DNA of 64,000 nucleotides from positions 130,774,337 to 130,838,336 of the forward strand of contig NW_026947485.1 of NCBI RefSeq assembly GCF_034190915.1. The letters run 5' to 3'. Of the stretch, positions 23,457-35,939 are shown one piece after another. The first letter of the stretch is position 1. Each line of letters begins with the position of its first letter. Origin of the DNA: Cavia porcellus (lineage: Eukaryota; Chordata; Mammalia; Rodentia; Caviidae). Both the position numbers and the translations under genes were made by a program. Under the pieces are notes generated by a model. It did not search any database. It saw only the letters and a program-made list of their open reading frames with translations, and had not been told where the DNA came from.

Positions 23457-23506
23457 CATGTAGTTTAGGTTTGGGGTGGTGCCTAAGGGGCATTACTGAT
23501 GTACAG
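23457..23506 (-). repeat. LTR family B, 50-bp fragment
   Basis: catgtagtttaggtttgggg ... cattactgatgtacag is almost identical to part of the LTR-B copy at 24160-24479 (there around 24297-24346). Isolated fragment in otherwise unrecognised sequence. Confidence 0.65.
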
Positions 23507-24159
23507 AAACTTTTGGATTCCTTCCCTGGGCAGGAACCCTCAGTTCTCAGTTTCTGTTGGCTCAGATAACCACAGATCAGTCTCGAGAAAGGAATCCAGC
23601 TGTCTGTCTGGTCAACATTCCATCGACTCCATTGGCCACTGGCTTCAATGGGGTTTCACCAGATGCTGGGGAAGCTGTCCTCTGCTTTTGAGGGTGGCAG
23701 CTGCTATAAGAGCAATTAACTAGCTGGCAGAGTAAGTACTGTATCAAAATTCTATAAGGGATAGTTAAAAGCCTGAACAAGATCATTACCATGAATTTAC
23801 AATAAAGGTTTTAAAGACTTGAGAGGTTGGAGAGCCTCCTTATTTTAAATGTTTAGGTCCCAGATATGTGCTGCCTTTGGGGATAGCTTCTTCCACTGTC
23901 ACATGGAAGCCGGTTCTCCCAACTGTGTCTCAGGTTTAATCTCCAAAGGGAGATTTGCACACAACACTGAGCGAGTGAGTCATGGCTCTTATGTGTGTTC
24001 TCAAAGGGGCACAATTCCAACGTCTCATCTGACCCAGAGATGGGATACGTGTCCCTCATCTAAGATGACTTCCCTGGCTGCAGCATTAGGAAATGCTCAT
24101 TTTCTATGGGTTTAACCTAGAAGGAAATGATAGAATTTTCAGTGCTGAAGGGAACCATC

Positions 24160-24479
24160 TGATAGAATTTTCGGCACGGCTAAAAAGATAAGAAGTATGA
24201 AATAAAAATGGCCTTTATTTTAAGAATGTGGAGAGAGACTCCATGACCCTCTGGGTTCTGGCATTTTCTCTGCCAGACACGTGGTGTGGGGGCATACATG
24301 TAGTTTAGGTTTGGGGTGGTGCCAAAGGGGCATTACTGATGTACAGGTAGCCCATTGGAATTCGTGCCACAGGTAAATTGCCTAGGGGCGGGAAAGGTGA
24401 CCTCAAGATAGAGCCCCTTGGTTCCGCCTCCCAACCTCCCACCGGCTACAGTGTCCCATGTGGGGCAAAAATCCTTTCA
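24160..24479 (-). repeat. LTR family B, complete copy nested in the retrovirus
   Basis: On the minus strand it runs TGAAAGGATTTTTG to AATTCTATCA, with an AATAAAG poly(A) signal near the 3' end. Three bases past its 3' end the minus strand reads TGGTTCCCT, the first nine bases expected of a tRNA-Glu primer-binding site, after which the match fades. It could be the 5' LTR of a second, nested provirus or a solo LTR. A second copy of 'tgatagaattttc' at 24128-24140 flanks it. Confidence 0.65.
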
Positions 24480-25153
24480 GGAAAAGGTTTGAATAGTCTA
24501 GAGTTCTTGCTGACTTCACATGCCTCTATAATGAAAATACAAAGTGGGAAATGAATAGAGGTAAAGTCAAAGGAAGGAAAGTGAAGCAGACAGACTTGAC
24601 ATTTCCTCTAGAGTACAGAGGAGCAGAGCCAGTGTGCCTCAGTGAAACCTGTTCTCCAAGGCTTGAGGACCAGCCACCAGCCTAGTGCTAGTTAAATGGT
24701 GGAAGGAGTCTCAGTTTTTGTTGTAGGTATGTATAGTTTCTAAGTCTGAGCTAGATTTTTCTTTAGAATGATTTTACAGTTTACATTAAATTCTGTCAGA
24801 GATGTTCTATTTTTCTCTCTAGTGCTATTATCTAAATACAGTCAAGGAGTACCAGTAACTTTGACAACTAATTTAAACCTGTACAAGAACAAAGTAATAA
24901 AAATATATCATGAAAGAAATATCATAACTTTATAAATTTCCCATGTTTTAACTTAGGTTTACATTATTTTAATAAAACTATATGAGACAAAGCAATTAAA
25001 AACAGTGGGCAAATAGTGAGCAATTATCACGAGTAGTTATAAACAACTGGCAAAGACAAAGAAAAATTTGAAGCATAAAAATTCATAACCTAAATGAGTG
25101 CTAGTCCAGAAATCTATCAAGCAAAAGCAAATTCTTACCTCTGTCCAGTGATA

Positions 25154-25169
25154 TTGGTGAAGACCTCCA
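25154..25169 (-). promoter_or_regulatory. Possible degenerate tRNA-Gln primer-binding site
   Basis: Just inside the 5' LTR-A the minus strand reads TGGAGGTCTTCACC. The tRNA-Gln primer-binding site is TGGAGGTTCCACC, so the first seven bases match and the rest agrees with an indel. Position is right for a primer site; decay makes it uncertain. Confidence 0.4.
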
Positions 25170-25171
25170 AA

Positions 25172-25776
25172 GCATATAAGGGAATGAAACTCCCAACCTA
25201 CTATGTCCAGTATGAGTTCGTGTTCTCTAAATTGAAGAATGAATTCTAGGAACAACAGAAGTTATGAACAGAATATATTTATTGAGAGAAAGAAAAAGCT
25301 TCTGTCTGAGAGAGACACAACCCAAATGGGTTGCTAAGGACTCTGTCTTTTCCAGGGACTTTTATAGAGTAAAATTATGAGGTTACATAGGTCCAAGGTG
25401 GGGAAAATGGGAATTTGCAAGGTGGGCGTAAGGTGGGACAGAACTGTGTTCAACCAATAAGATTAATTGCTCAGGTAAAATTGATTAAATTAGGAGCAAA
25501 TGGGGGAGTGAGTCCCATAGTAAGCGGCATGCTTAACAGCAGTGACCTTTCCTGTAGGGGGTGGGATGCTGACTCCTGACTTCCACAGGGTGACTGAACT
25601 ATCTGGACTGTGAATCCTTAGGATGTGTTTATGTTTGCTTTGTCTTGTGATCTGGCCCAAAGCAAATGATTGTCTCTTCCAAGGCTGCAGGGTATCTGAA
25701 CTGCTCTGGCTCCTTTGAGTGCCCAGCCCTACCTGGCTGCCTGTAACATTTCTAAGTAGCTCTCCTGCCTATAACA
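25172..25776 (-). repeat. 5' LTR of the endogenous retrovirus (family A)
   Basis: On the minus strand from TGTTATAGGCAGG to CATTCCCTTATATGC; an AATAAATAT signal lies in the 3' third. Collinear with 19130-19757 and with the intronic copies 3656-4235 and 4498-5216. Confidence 0.75.
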
Positions 25777-26147
25777 GCATGTGGGGCCTGGGTCTTTCAG
25801 GTGGCCAGCTGTCTGTTGAACTGATCCCAGAGAATGCAGAGTGGTGAAGGATGGGCCACTGAGGGGTACAGAACATGGACAAGGGGTCCTGGGAGATACC
25901 TCCACCTGGAGCGAGGGCCATGGGTCAGACAGGATGGGTGAGGAGACAGCGGAGCTCCTGCTAGCTGTAATGAAGTGGGGAAATGCAGAGCATGTAGGCA
26001 TTCCTTCAACCGCCCGCAGTGACTTCCTGTCACGGGGCAGTCTGTGATCTCAGAACCCTAGTTGTCCTGCTCTGCCACTAGGGTTTGACGTTCAGTGAGA
26101 CCTGGGTGCCTGTGTCGCGCTGCCAGAGGGATTCATGTTGATTCCAG

Positions 26148-26345
26148 TCTGTACAGTGGTTAAGCATGTAGGTGATAAAGCCAGGCTGTCTGGCCGAATT
26201 CAAATCCCAGCTACCCTCTTACTGACCTCAGACAGGTAAAGTGGACTTTCTCTGGCCTTTGCTTGCTTGTGGGATAGGACTAGGAAACATGTCAGACTCA
26301 CGATATTGTTGGGAGGGGTAAAGTCAGTGCCTGTGTGCGCTTCAC
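26148..26345 (+). mobile_element. MIR SINE (ancient)
   Basis: acagtggttaagcatgtagg, then gaattcaaatcccagctacc and a 'cttactgacct' segment are the tRNA-like and core parts of MIR. Shared by most mammals. Confidence 0.75.
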
Positions 26346-27224
26346 ACTCTGTATCACTGCTATCCTGATTGTGTTCATCACCTCTTTCCCACAAGCCTCA
26401 CCCAGGCCTTAGTGTCACTATTGCACAATGAGCACAGTGAGTTGCAGCCCAAGGCCACATAGTTAAAAAACAGCAGAGCTGGGAAGAACTCAGACCTGAC
26501 TCAAAGTCCAACCACCCTGCCAACTGGCAAACACAGCAGCCCAAGACAAATACTCAGTCATCAGCCATCTGAGATTGGTGCTGTCAGTCAGTAGACTTCC
26601 CGTCCTGCTGCCCTGCCGTGTAAGGAAGACACCCAAAGACTGGGCACATCACTGAGGAACTCAGTATACTAGCAAAGCTGACTCTGAGGTCAAGGCATCA
26701 TCAGGGTCATTCTCCCTCACCCAGTTTCGTTCCATACACCCCAGGAAACTTTTAAATCAAATCTGGTTATGATTTTTATGTAGTTGGACTGGTTAATACA
26801 CTAAAATTATAGTCTTTGAAGTAAGTAATTCAAAATGAATAATAGAAACACAACAGATCGTCACCCCTCAGGATTTGTGAAGGTTAATTCCAAGATGTCG
26901 CAATCCCAGCAAAATCTACCCATATTCAAGTCCCTGATTAAATGGTATGGTATTTGCATATAGCTATGCACTTCCTCCCATACCCTTTAAATCATCTCTA
27001 GATTACATAAGCCAGTGCAAATACTATGTAAGTAGTTGTTATGCTGAATTGTTTGAGGAGTAATAACTAAAACAAAGTCTGCGTGTTCATTACAAATAAG
27101 CTGTTTTTTGATATTTTTCATGCACAGGTAGAATTCATGCTTCAGAACCCACAGGTGCAGAGGGCTGATTGTATTCCTGCACAAAGCGGTCAGAGAAGCA
27201 AGGCTGTTGCTACAACAAATACTG

Positions 27225-27345
27225 AAAACTGTGGAGGCAGCTTTAGAACTGGGTAATGGGTAGAGGCTAGAATGGTTTTGGAATGAATGCTGGGAGCAAC
27301 CTGTGCTGTCTTGAAGGGAGCCCGAAGTGTGATGCTGGTGAATAT
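27225..27345 (+). mobile_element. MaLR internal-region-like remnant
   Basis: 'gtggaggcagctttagaact', 'gggtaatgggtagagg' and 'aatggttttggaatg' resemble the internal part of mammalian MaLR elements. Short and diverged. Confidence 0.4.
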
Positions 27346-28192
27346 GTTCTTACCCAGCGTGGGTTCTTGCTTTAGGAGAAATACAAATTAAAACCAAAGC
27401 ACAAATTTACAGAAAAAAAGCTTTTGTTGGAAAATTAGAGGGAAGGTGGAGAAGGACTCTAGTTTAGATAACTGGAGAGGGCACTCTGGGATGAAGGGGT
27501 TCAGACTGGCCCCACACAAAGAGGAGAGGCCAGCTTTCAGGAATTAGCTGACTAGGGTGAAGGTGCAACTGATCCTTTAAGCAGAACTGGTGCAGTAGTT
27601 CTGGAATCTTAAGGCAGAGGGATGGTTTCATTCCCAAGAGAAGAGTGTGTGTGTCTGGGGGTCTCAGTCACATGGGCTCCCCCTCTCCTGGAATCCAGGT
27701 GATCACAGCTTTGGGACACGTCTGGAGGCTTCTGTGCATAGCTAAATGTCCCTGTAAGCCTCTCTCTTTTTTTTTTTTAATTTCATTTAAAAGGAAAAAA
27801 AGAAAAAACAAAACGGGAAGGGTACAAGTAATACAGAATTACAAAAAAAAAAAAAAAAGTAAGAAATCACTAGTTAATAGATTACATATTGTCATCTTAG
27901 AAATAGTTGTTCAAGTTACAGGATTAAAGCATACGAAGTGGACATTCAAACAGTGAGACCGCAAACAGTTGTGTTCAGTGATCCAACAAAAACTCAGGAT
28001 TATGGTCATCTATCTTAACACACCTAAACACACTTGTAATTGTATCCTTTAAAGCACTTTTTTTGCTCTCTTTTTTACAACAAAATTTACACATTTTGAG
28101 TTTTATTACTCCCATAGTTCTTATTACTTTTTGTTTGGAAGAGAATAAAACCTAATATGACAAAACAAAACTATCAGTCAAAACAAAGGATA

Positions 28193-28310
28193 GGGGCTGG
28201 GGTTTAGCTCAGCGGCATAAGCACCTGCCTTGCAAGCAGGCGGTCGTGAGTTCGATCCCCGGTACCGATAAAAATGAAAAAGACAAAAAAAAAAAAAAAA
28301 AAAAAAAAAA
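28193..28310 (+). mobile_element. Young full-length ID SINE with ~28 bp poly(A)
   Basis: The copy closest to the apparent consensus: ggggctggggtttagctcag, gcataagcacctgccttgca, gagttcgatccccggtaccg, then 'ataaaaatgaaaaagac' and a long uninterrupted A run. Flanked by caaaggatag on both sides. The anticodon-arm loop cttgcaa with stem cctgc/gcagg marks a tRNA-Ala(TGC) origin. Confidence 0.93.
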
Positions 28311-31269
28311 ACCAAAGGATAGACATAACACATGAGGTAAAAACAAAGTACAAGGTTATCAACAATGGTTACCATAATGCCTCTTCCTTAAAAGGAATTG
28401 CCTATATCATTAGGTATAATAAAGTTGAACAAAACCAATAAAACCTAAACATTGTAAACATAAGCCTCTTCTCTTGATGTCCTCAGTCTTAAAGGGGGAT
28501 ATGTATCTGTAGATTCAGGCCTGATCAGCCCTGTCTGGCCAACTCCTACACAGACATCCCCTAAATAATCAACGTATCCTAAGGAGAGCTACAGAGGTTT
28601 AATCAGAGATTTATAATAATACAGGGTACAAAATGAAGGTCAAGTTTCTGCTTTTAGTTATCTATTGGGCATCTGTGGCCCAAGAGAAGGTCATGGTTCA
28701 TAACAAAAATGACTTTTAAGTTCCTGACTCTCCCATTAGAAAACACAAATCATGCTTTTATGAGTAACATGATAAGGGCCCAGGATTCTACTTTTCCCTC
28801 ATCCCTAGGTGGCCTCTGACCACACCATGATTGCACCAAAGAGTTAGAAGAGGAGAGTTGTAAGTCTGAGACATTTTGGAGTCTACGTAAGTAAGCATGA
28901 CAGATACTGGTGCAAACAGGAACTGTTCAGACCAGTGCTAGTGAACCAATGGCATGTGTCCACAACGTGCTATATCATCAAAAGCTCTAAAAGGTTTGCA
29001 TTACTGGTGTAGACTATTCTGATGAGGTGTGGGTATAATAAAAAAATGGAGTGAAGGTCATCTCTATTATAGCATGTCAAGAAACAACTCTGACCAGCCC
29101 TAAGGCTTTATAGAAGACAGAATTTAAGAGCAATGAACTAGGACATCCGACAGAAGAAATATCTAAGCAGCAAAGTATATCTTTGGGCCGCCTACAATAA
29201 AATTGAAAGAAAAAAATTACTTAAAGATAAAACTTACAATAAAGGGAAACAAGCCCGAAAGAGTTGAAAAGCTTTCAGCCTGACCATATAAGGAATGAAG
29301 AAGGCATGTGTAGGAAGGAGTGCCGAGGTGTTGACATAGGCGATTAGGGTGTGACAACACCAGCTGGGAAAGTAGGCGTCACCTGTCCTTTGTAAGAGCC
29401 CAGAACTCCTGCCCAGAAAGAACAGTTCCCAAAGCTCTGGCTGTGGACTTCTCTCGAAAACTTGGGCAGGTTTTCAATAGGACGGCCTAGGTCTGAGCTC
29501 TGCCTGAGGTGTGGGATCTCAGGACCCGTATGTAGAAATTCTCATGGTTTCCTTGAGATTAAAAATATAGAAGAACACAGGTGCCAAAAAGAGCTTGCTG
29601 TTGGGCCTTTCCTCACAATAGCTTACCTTGATTCTCCCAGGTTGTACTTTTATCTTGCTTTTTCTCTTTCACTCAACCCAAGTTTTCCTGCAGAGCCAGT
29701 TTATCTTCTCTTCTTCACATTTACTGTCCCAAATAAACTTTGCTGCTGCTTTTTGCACATTTGATTCAGTTCTATGTTTGAGATGAGAAGAACCTGAAAT
29801 CTCACTCCAGAAAGAGGTGAGCAACCCAAAACCTGGTGATGATTATATGGTGAGCCACTTTTAGAAAGAGCCACCTGATAACAGTGTGGTCAAGTGACCT
29901 TTGCCAAATGTCTTCAGATCGGTTGGAGACTGACCTTCAAGGCACTTCAAAGATCCAGGAGGCCAGCTAGGACTTGAGAACAAAAGCCTAGCGAGGCTCC
30001 AGGGGGATACATCTGCTGCTCTCTCAAGTCTGCTCTCTACAATCTGCCCAGTGCCTCAGCAGCTCAAGCCATGGCTCAGGTAGACTCACATGTGGCTTTA
30101 GCTCCAGAAAACACAAGTGGCAAGCTCTGGTGAGATTAGGGATTAGAGCTGGGGCAGCTTGCACAACTGACTGGGTGGAATGTGTCAAAGGCCATACAAA
30201 CCCATGGCTAACAGAGTGAAACATCTAAAAAAAAGAGGATGTGTACAGAACATAAGACCCAGAATAATGTCAGGCTTATGGCTGAACACTGTGGGCCAAT
30301 CAGAAGTTGCTATTTTCAGTCCTTCATTTGCATCTGGTAATCTTCGCAAGACTAACTGGAAGATGGTCTTTTCAACCTTCATTTGCATGTGGGCACAAGC
30401 AATCCAAAGACATTGTTCCTGATCCTTCACTTATATCTGAGAAGGTTCTGCAAGGCAGGGAAGTTTTAATCTGCCAGGCAAGGTGATGTTTTGATAGCAG
30501 AAATGTCCTAATTCATTATTTGCACCGAGGAATTTTGGATTCTAAAGACCACTTTCTATAAGGAATTACCATGAAAACAACCAGCTCAAAAGATGTATGA
30601 AATACTAAATCAAGTCTTGAGAAAATACTTAATACTCTTGACAGAGATAATGAAACAGACCTAGCTAAAAACAAAGGAAATGATCAGGGTCAGTGGATAA
30701 CAATAACGACAACAACAAAAGTCAGGAAAAGAAAAGGATTCACCAACAGATGAAGGCAATGGTAATAAAAAACTAGCTCATCTCAGTAATAATCTCTCCA
30801 CATTAATGGCCTCGACTCTCCAATTAAAAGATGTAGCCTGGCAGACTGGATCAAATATTAATATCCAACAGACTCTTTCATTTAAGAAACTCATCTAAAA
30901 ATATTCATAGACTAAACATTAAAGAATGGAAAACAGCATTTCATACAGCAGGACCCTGAAAACAAGCAGGGGTAACAATTCTAATATAAGACATGGTGAT
31001 TCAGGCTACAACTGATTAGAAGAGACAAAGGCAGGCACTACATACGAGTTAAAGGAACAATACAAGGAGAAGAAATTATATCAATAAACATGTATACACT
31101 AAATACTGGAGCACTTATCTACATAAAACATCTGCTGAAATTAAAAGACCAAATAAACATTCATATTAGGGGATTTTTAACATCCTACTTTCACAAGGAG
31201 ACAGATCAACAAAACATAAAACCAATAAAGAATATCAGAGCTGAGCCACACTCTTGAACATATGGGTTT

Positions 31270-31299
31270 AATAGATAATATATATATATGTATATATAT

Positions 31300-31330
<31 letters not shown>

Positions 31331-31345
31331 GACAGAGAGACAGTA
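31270..31345. repeat. Compound TA / GA / GACA microsatellite
   Basis: Runs of TA, then GA, then about five GACA units inside the L1 endonuclease region. Likely variable. Confidence 0.85.
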
Positions 31346-31952
31346 TTCCATCCTTCTACAACAGAGTTTACAGTACATTCTTTTCAGCAACATGATACTT
31401 TGCCCCAAAAAATCACATGCTAGTGCAGAAAACTAGCATAAATAAATATAAAAGAATTGAAATTACCCCACACATATCATTAGAACACCATGTAATGAAA
31501 GTAGAAATCAACAACAGAAGAAAGTTCGGAAAAGGCAGAAGCTCCTGGAAAATTAACAGCATATCCCTAGATAACCAATAGGTCACAGAAGCAATCAAAG
31601 AAAAAATTTAAAAATTTCTGGAAGTAAATGACTGCACAACTCAACAAAACCTCTGGGACACTATGAAAATAGTTCTAAGAGGAAAGTTCGTTGCAGTCAA
31701 CACTCACACTGGGAAAACAGTAAGCTTAAATAACTTTAAAATACTTTCTATAAAATGCAAAGCTACAACAGGTAAGACTAGTTAAAAGAATTCTCTTATA
31801 TACCTTTTTTGTTCCAATTTTTCCTTTATACATACAATTATATTCTGAGACATTTAAGAATGAGCAGCATATACAATATTTTCACATTTCTCAGTAAATG
31901 AAATTTCTTTCAATAAAAAGCAATTACTAAATATACTTTTAAAAAGATACTT

Positions 31953-32114
31953 GAGCTGGGCATGGTGGCACATGCCTGTAATCCTGACACTCAGGAGACT
32001 GAAGCAGGAGTATCATTCTGAATTCGAGACCAGCCTGGGCTACAAAGTGAGCTCAAGACCAGCCTGAAGTGCATAGTGAGACCCTGTCTCAAAAAAAAAA
32101 AAAAAAAAAAAAAA
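31953..32114 (+). mobile_element. B1 SINE inside the L1
   Basis: gagctgggcatggtggcaca ... gacactcaggagactgaagc ... the internal duplicate 'gaccagcctg' twice ... gagaccctgtctc and poly(A). Confidence 0.92.
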
Positions 32115-32961
32115 CCTTGAAAAACAACAATAAATTGGCACCAAACCAAAATTAAGGGAGGAGATTATAAAAATGAGAACTAAAATCAAGACAAAACCCC
32201 TAAAAATTAGCAATTCAAAGAGCTGGTTTTTGAAAGAATACAGTAGATCAGTCCTTAGTCAAACTCATCAAGAGAAAAGACATTACTGCAGTTAGAAATG
32301 AAAAAGGAGAAATCACAATAGACACTGTCAAAACCCAGAAGATAGTACCGTAATTACTTTTTAAAATTATATTCCAACAAGTTAGCAAATTTTGAAGAAA
32401 TGGACAGATTCCTAGACACATACAAACTACCAAAACTAACCCAGGAAAACAAATATGCTTAGCAACCCAATAACAAGCAATGAAATTGACACAATAATAG
32501 AGAATCTACCAACTAAAACAAAATCCCAAGACCAGATAAATTCATTGCTGAATTCTATAAAACCTTTAAGGATGTTATATCATCAATACTTCTTAAGGTC
32601 TTCAAAGAAATTGAGAGATGAAGTAATCACAAATTAATTTATGGAAGCCAGTGTCACCCTAACCCCAGAACCAAATAAAGACCCAACTAAAAAAGAAAAC
32701 TGTAGGCCAATTTCCTTAATGAATATAGATGCAAAAATCCACAACAAAATATTAGCAAATAGAGTGCAGCACATTGTCAAAAATACACATCACAATCAAG
32801 TAGGTTTCATTCCAGAGAAGCAAAGATGGTTTAACATATGTAAGTCAATAAATATATCACGTGAACAGAAGCAAGGTCAGAAACCATATGGCCATATCAA
32901 TAGATACAGAAAAGAATTTTGACAAAACTCAATACTGCTTCATGATAAAAACTCTGAAGAA

Positions 32962-33140
32962 GTTGGGCATGGTGGCACATGCCTGTAATCCCAGCACTCA
33001 GGAGGCTGAGGCAGGAGGATCACTGCAAATTAGAGACCAGCCTGGACTACAAAGTGAGTTCAACACAAGCCTGCACTGTGTAGCAAGGCCCTGTCTTCAA
33101 ATGACAAAAAGAAAAAAAAAAAAGAAAGAAAGAAAAGAAA
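32962..33140 (+). mobile_element. B1 SINE inside the L1 reverse transcriptase
   Basis: gttgggcatggtggcacatg ... aggaggctgaggcaggagga ... ccctgtcttcaaatgac and A-rich tail. Flanked by aaaactctgaagaa / aaaactgaagaa, a slightly decayed target duplication that interrupts the ORF2 homology. Confidence 0.92.
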
Positions 33141-35939
33141 ACTGAAGAAATGATGGGATACAGAAGGATCATATCTGAATATGATAAAAGCTATTTATGG
33201 CAAACCAATAGCCTGCTTTATATTAAACGGAGAAAAACCAAAAGCATCTCCCCTAAAATGGGGAACCAGACAAGGATGTCCACTATCACCTCTTCTAGTC
33301 ACTATAGTACTTGAAATATTAGCCAGAGCAATTAGGCAAGAAAAGAAATAAAGGGAATACTTATAAGAAGAACTAAAATTATTATTTGCAGATGACATGA
33401 TACTCTACACAGAAGACGCAAAGAGCTCTACCAAACAACTATTAGAATTAATAAGCAACTTCAGGATATAAGATCAGCACATAAAATTATTAGTATTTGT
33501 GTATATGAATTCATTAATTGAATAAGAAGGGAATTATGACCACAATATCACTCAATGTACCTTCTAGAAATGAAAGGAATTAACCAAGAAAGTGAAAGAT
33601 CTCCTCAAAGAAAATGACAGCACTCCGAAAAAGGAGATTGAAAAGGACACCAGAAAATGGAAAGATGTCCCCTGCTCCTGGATACATGGAACCAATATTG
33701 TCAAAATGGCCTTACTCCCAAAATTGTGGTACAGACTCAATGCAGTCCTAATCAGAATACCAACAGCATACTTTACAGATCTAGAGAAAACAATCGTAAA
33801 AATTCATATGGAGTCAGAAGAGACTCAGAATAGCAAAAGCAGTTTGGGGCAACAAGAGCAAAGCAGGAGGCATAGCAATACTTGACTTTAAGCTATACTA
33901 CAAAACAGTAGTGATAAAAACAGTGTGGCACTGGAACAAAAACAGATATATGGACCAATGAAACAGAATCAAATCTGTAGAAAGTACCCTAGAAATATTC
34001 AGATCTTTGATGTATATATTAGAGGAGAAAGCCTATTAATTTAGAACTGATTTTCTGTTTGTACAAGATTGAAACTGGATGCTTACCTCTCACCATATAC
34101 TACATTTAAATCAAAATGGATCAAAGATCTAAACATTAAAACAAACATTTAATCTACTGAAAGATCAAATATGTAAAACACTTGAAGACATAGATATTAA
34201 AATGGATTTTCTAAACAAAACCTCAACTGCACAAAAAATAACAGCAAGAATAAACAATGGGATTTTATTAGACTAAATAGCTTCTTAAAGCAAAAGAATC
34301 ATTCAGTAGATTGAAAAACAACCTAAACAATGGGGAAAATGTTGCTAGCTACTCAGAAGCGTAGTATCTAGAATATACAAAGAACTAAAAAAAAAAACCC
34401 TAAAATTAAAGACCTAATCAAGAAATAGATGAGAGAAAGAACAGAGACTTCTCAGAGGAAGAAATATAACTTGATCAACAAATATATGGAAAAAGCTCAA
34501 GATCTCTGGTTACCTAAGAAATGCAAATTAAAACAATACTAAGATTCCATTTTATTCCAGGGCAACCATTAACAAAAACAGTAACAAATGCTGGTGGTGA
34601 AAAATGAACCCTATTTCATTGTTGGTGGGAGTATAAGCTAGTACAACCATTATGGGAATCAGTATGGAGATTTCTCAAAAATCAGAAATCCTCTATGAGC
34701 TGGAGATCCCTCTGCTGGGTATCTGCCCTGGAAAACCTAAGACATCACACCTAGTGATACATGCCTACCAATGTTTATTGCTTGCACAGTTGGTAATAGC
34801 TAAATCCTAGAAGCAGCCTTTGTGCCCACCAAAACAGATGCTGGACAAAGATGACTGGGGCATCTCTACAGAATGGGACACTACTCAGCTGTAAAGAATG
34901 ATGAATTTGTAGGATAATAGATGCACCTGGAAAATATAATGTTGAGTGACACAAACTGAAATACCATATGGGATCTCTCATTTGAGTGAGGCAGAGTACA
35001 AACAGAATATTAAAGGGTGGCTCGAAGGAGACAGGGGGACGGATCTCCTGCAATAGGAAAGTAGACTCAGGGAGCGACGGGTGAAGGGTTTGGAGTAAGG
35101 GAAGGGGAAATAAGAAAAGATATTCCACCTGCAGGAACATAATAACCCCAATGGATGTAAACATTATAAGCCATCACATGAGTTGTAATTAATAAGATAA
35201 TCAACGAGAATGAAAATTGTTTAGGGGAACTAGAGAAGGAGGGGGAAGAGGGAGGGATGGAGAAGAGGATTTACAATAAGAAACCAGCTGTGGAATGCAC
35301 ATGTACCCATTCCTCAAGATGATTGAGAACCCTGTGAACTGCACCAATGAAATGAAAACATTTTTAAAGACCCCTTTCCCTTAGCCAGCAGTAGTGAGGC
35401 TTCCCACGGGCCTGCTCACACCCGTAGAACACACCCATTTTCCACCTTCTGTAACTTACACCTTCCCTGCCTTGCCCGAGTGCAATGTGCGGATGTACTT
35501 GGCTCTGGTTACCTCTTTTTCTTACTGGTTTCTCACTAATGGAAAGGAATGGCTCTCCTATGCGTGTCCCGCTGTTGTATTTTAAATATAAGTAAGATGC
35601 TTCGATCTCACAGTATTCCCAACTGGAAGGAATTTGCCGCAGGACGAATCATGCCTTGAGTCTTACCCAGATCTGATTCAAAGAGACTCTCCATGCGCCA
35701 GTACAGTGGGCACTTGGCATTTCTTAACCTCATTTAAGCATCAAGCCTCTTTTCTCATGTAATATTTATTAACCTTCCATGGAGCCAGTGTCCTTCGGAG
35801 CCTGCTCTGGGAAACTCTGAGCTGAGAGACAGTTCTCTGTGGAAATGTACTGATGTACCTTTTAGGCTTGTGGCTCAGAGCCCAGCAGCCTAGAGAGGTC
35901 TCTCAACTAGAAACCCAGCTGCCTTGAGTGAAAGGGTAG

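Larger units (their letters stand above)
19130..25776 (-). mobile_element. Decayed class-I-like endogenous retrovirus, two LTRs, nested elements
   Basis: On the minus strand: 5' LTR-A (25776-25172), possible primer-binding site, gag remnants (about 22000-20999), env membrane-anchor remnant (about 20240-19826), polypurine tract (19768-19758), 3' LTR-A (19757-19130). Only ~750 bp separates the gag end from the env remnant, so pol and most of env are deleted. Stops and frameshifts break every reading frame, so no protein can be made. A second LTR family (B) and two ID SINEs lie inside. The capsid-like and zinc-knuckle sequences point to a gammaretrovirus-related (ERV1) ancestor. LTR ends are not perfect TG/CA and no target duplication is visible, so the outer limits are good to a few bases at best. 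Confidence 0.7.
25777..30639. other. Intergenic with scattered old repeats
   Basis: Contains a MIR (26148-26345), a MaLR-internal-like piece (27225-27345) and a young ID (28193-28310). 'taatacagaattacaaaaaa' near 27830 is A-rich. No gene-like frame is seen; remaining blocks, including 28400-30600, are not recognised. Confidence 0.6.
30640..35370 (+). mobile_element. L1 LINE, 5'-truncated and broken, carrying B1 insertions
   Basis: In order: endonuclease start (near 30800), linker (about 31380-32300), reverse transcriptase with [20 protein letters not shown] (near 32680-32740), the catalytic FADDMILY at 33385-33408, a C-terminal region with WKDVPCSWI and INIVKMALLPK-like sequence (33592-33850), then ORF2 end and 3' UTR. 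Many stops and frameshifts; not retrotransposition-competent. B1 SINEs lie at 31953-32114 and 32962-33140. About 150 bp at 31797-31952 do not look like L1. Confidence 0.85.

Noticed and set aside
28193..28265. tRNA-like sequence that could be called a tRNA-Ala gene
   Set aside because: It has A and B boxes and an Ala(TGC)-like anticodon arm, but also an ID-specific 5' block, an A-rich tail, target duplications and sister copies throughout the window: SINEs, not tRNA genes.
31270..31345. Repeat cluster as a CRISPR-like array
   Set aside because: Simple TA/GA/GACA microsatellite without spacers, in a vertebrate genome.
32455..33885. Open frames with reverse transcriptase similarity that look like genes
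   Set aside because: They are pieces of one L1 ORF2 split by stops, frameshifts and a B1 insertion; no intact frame remains.
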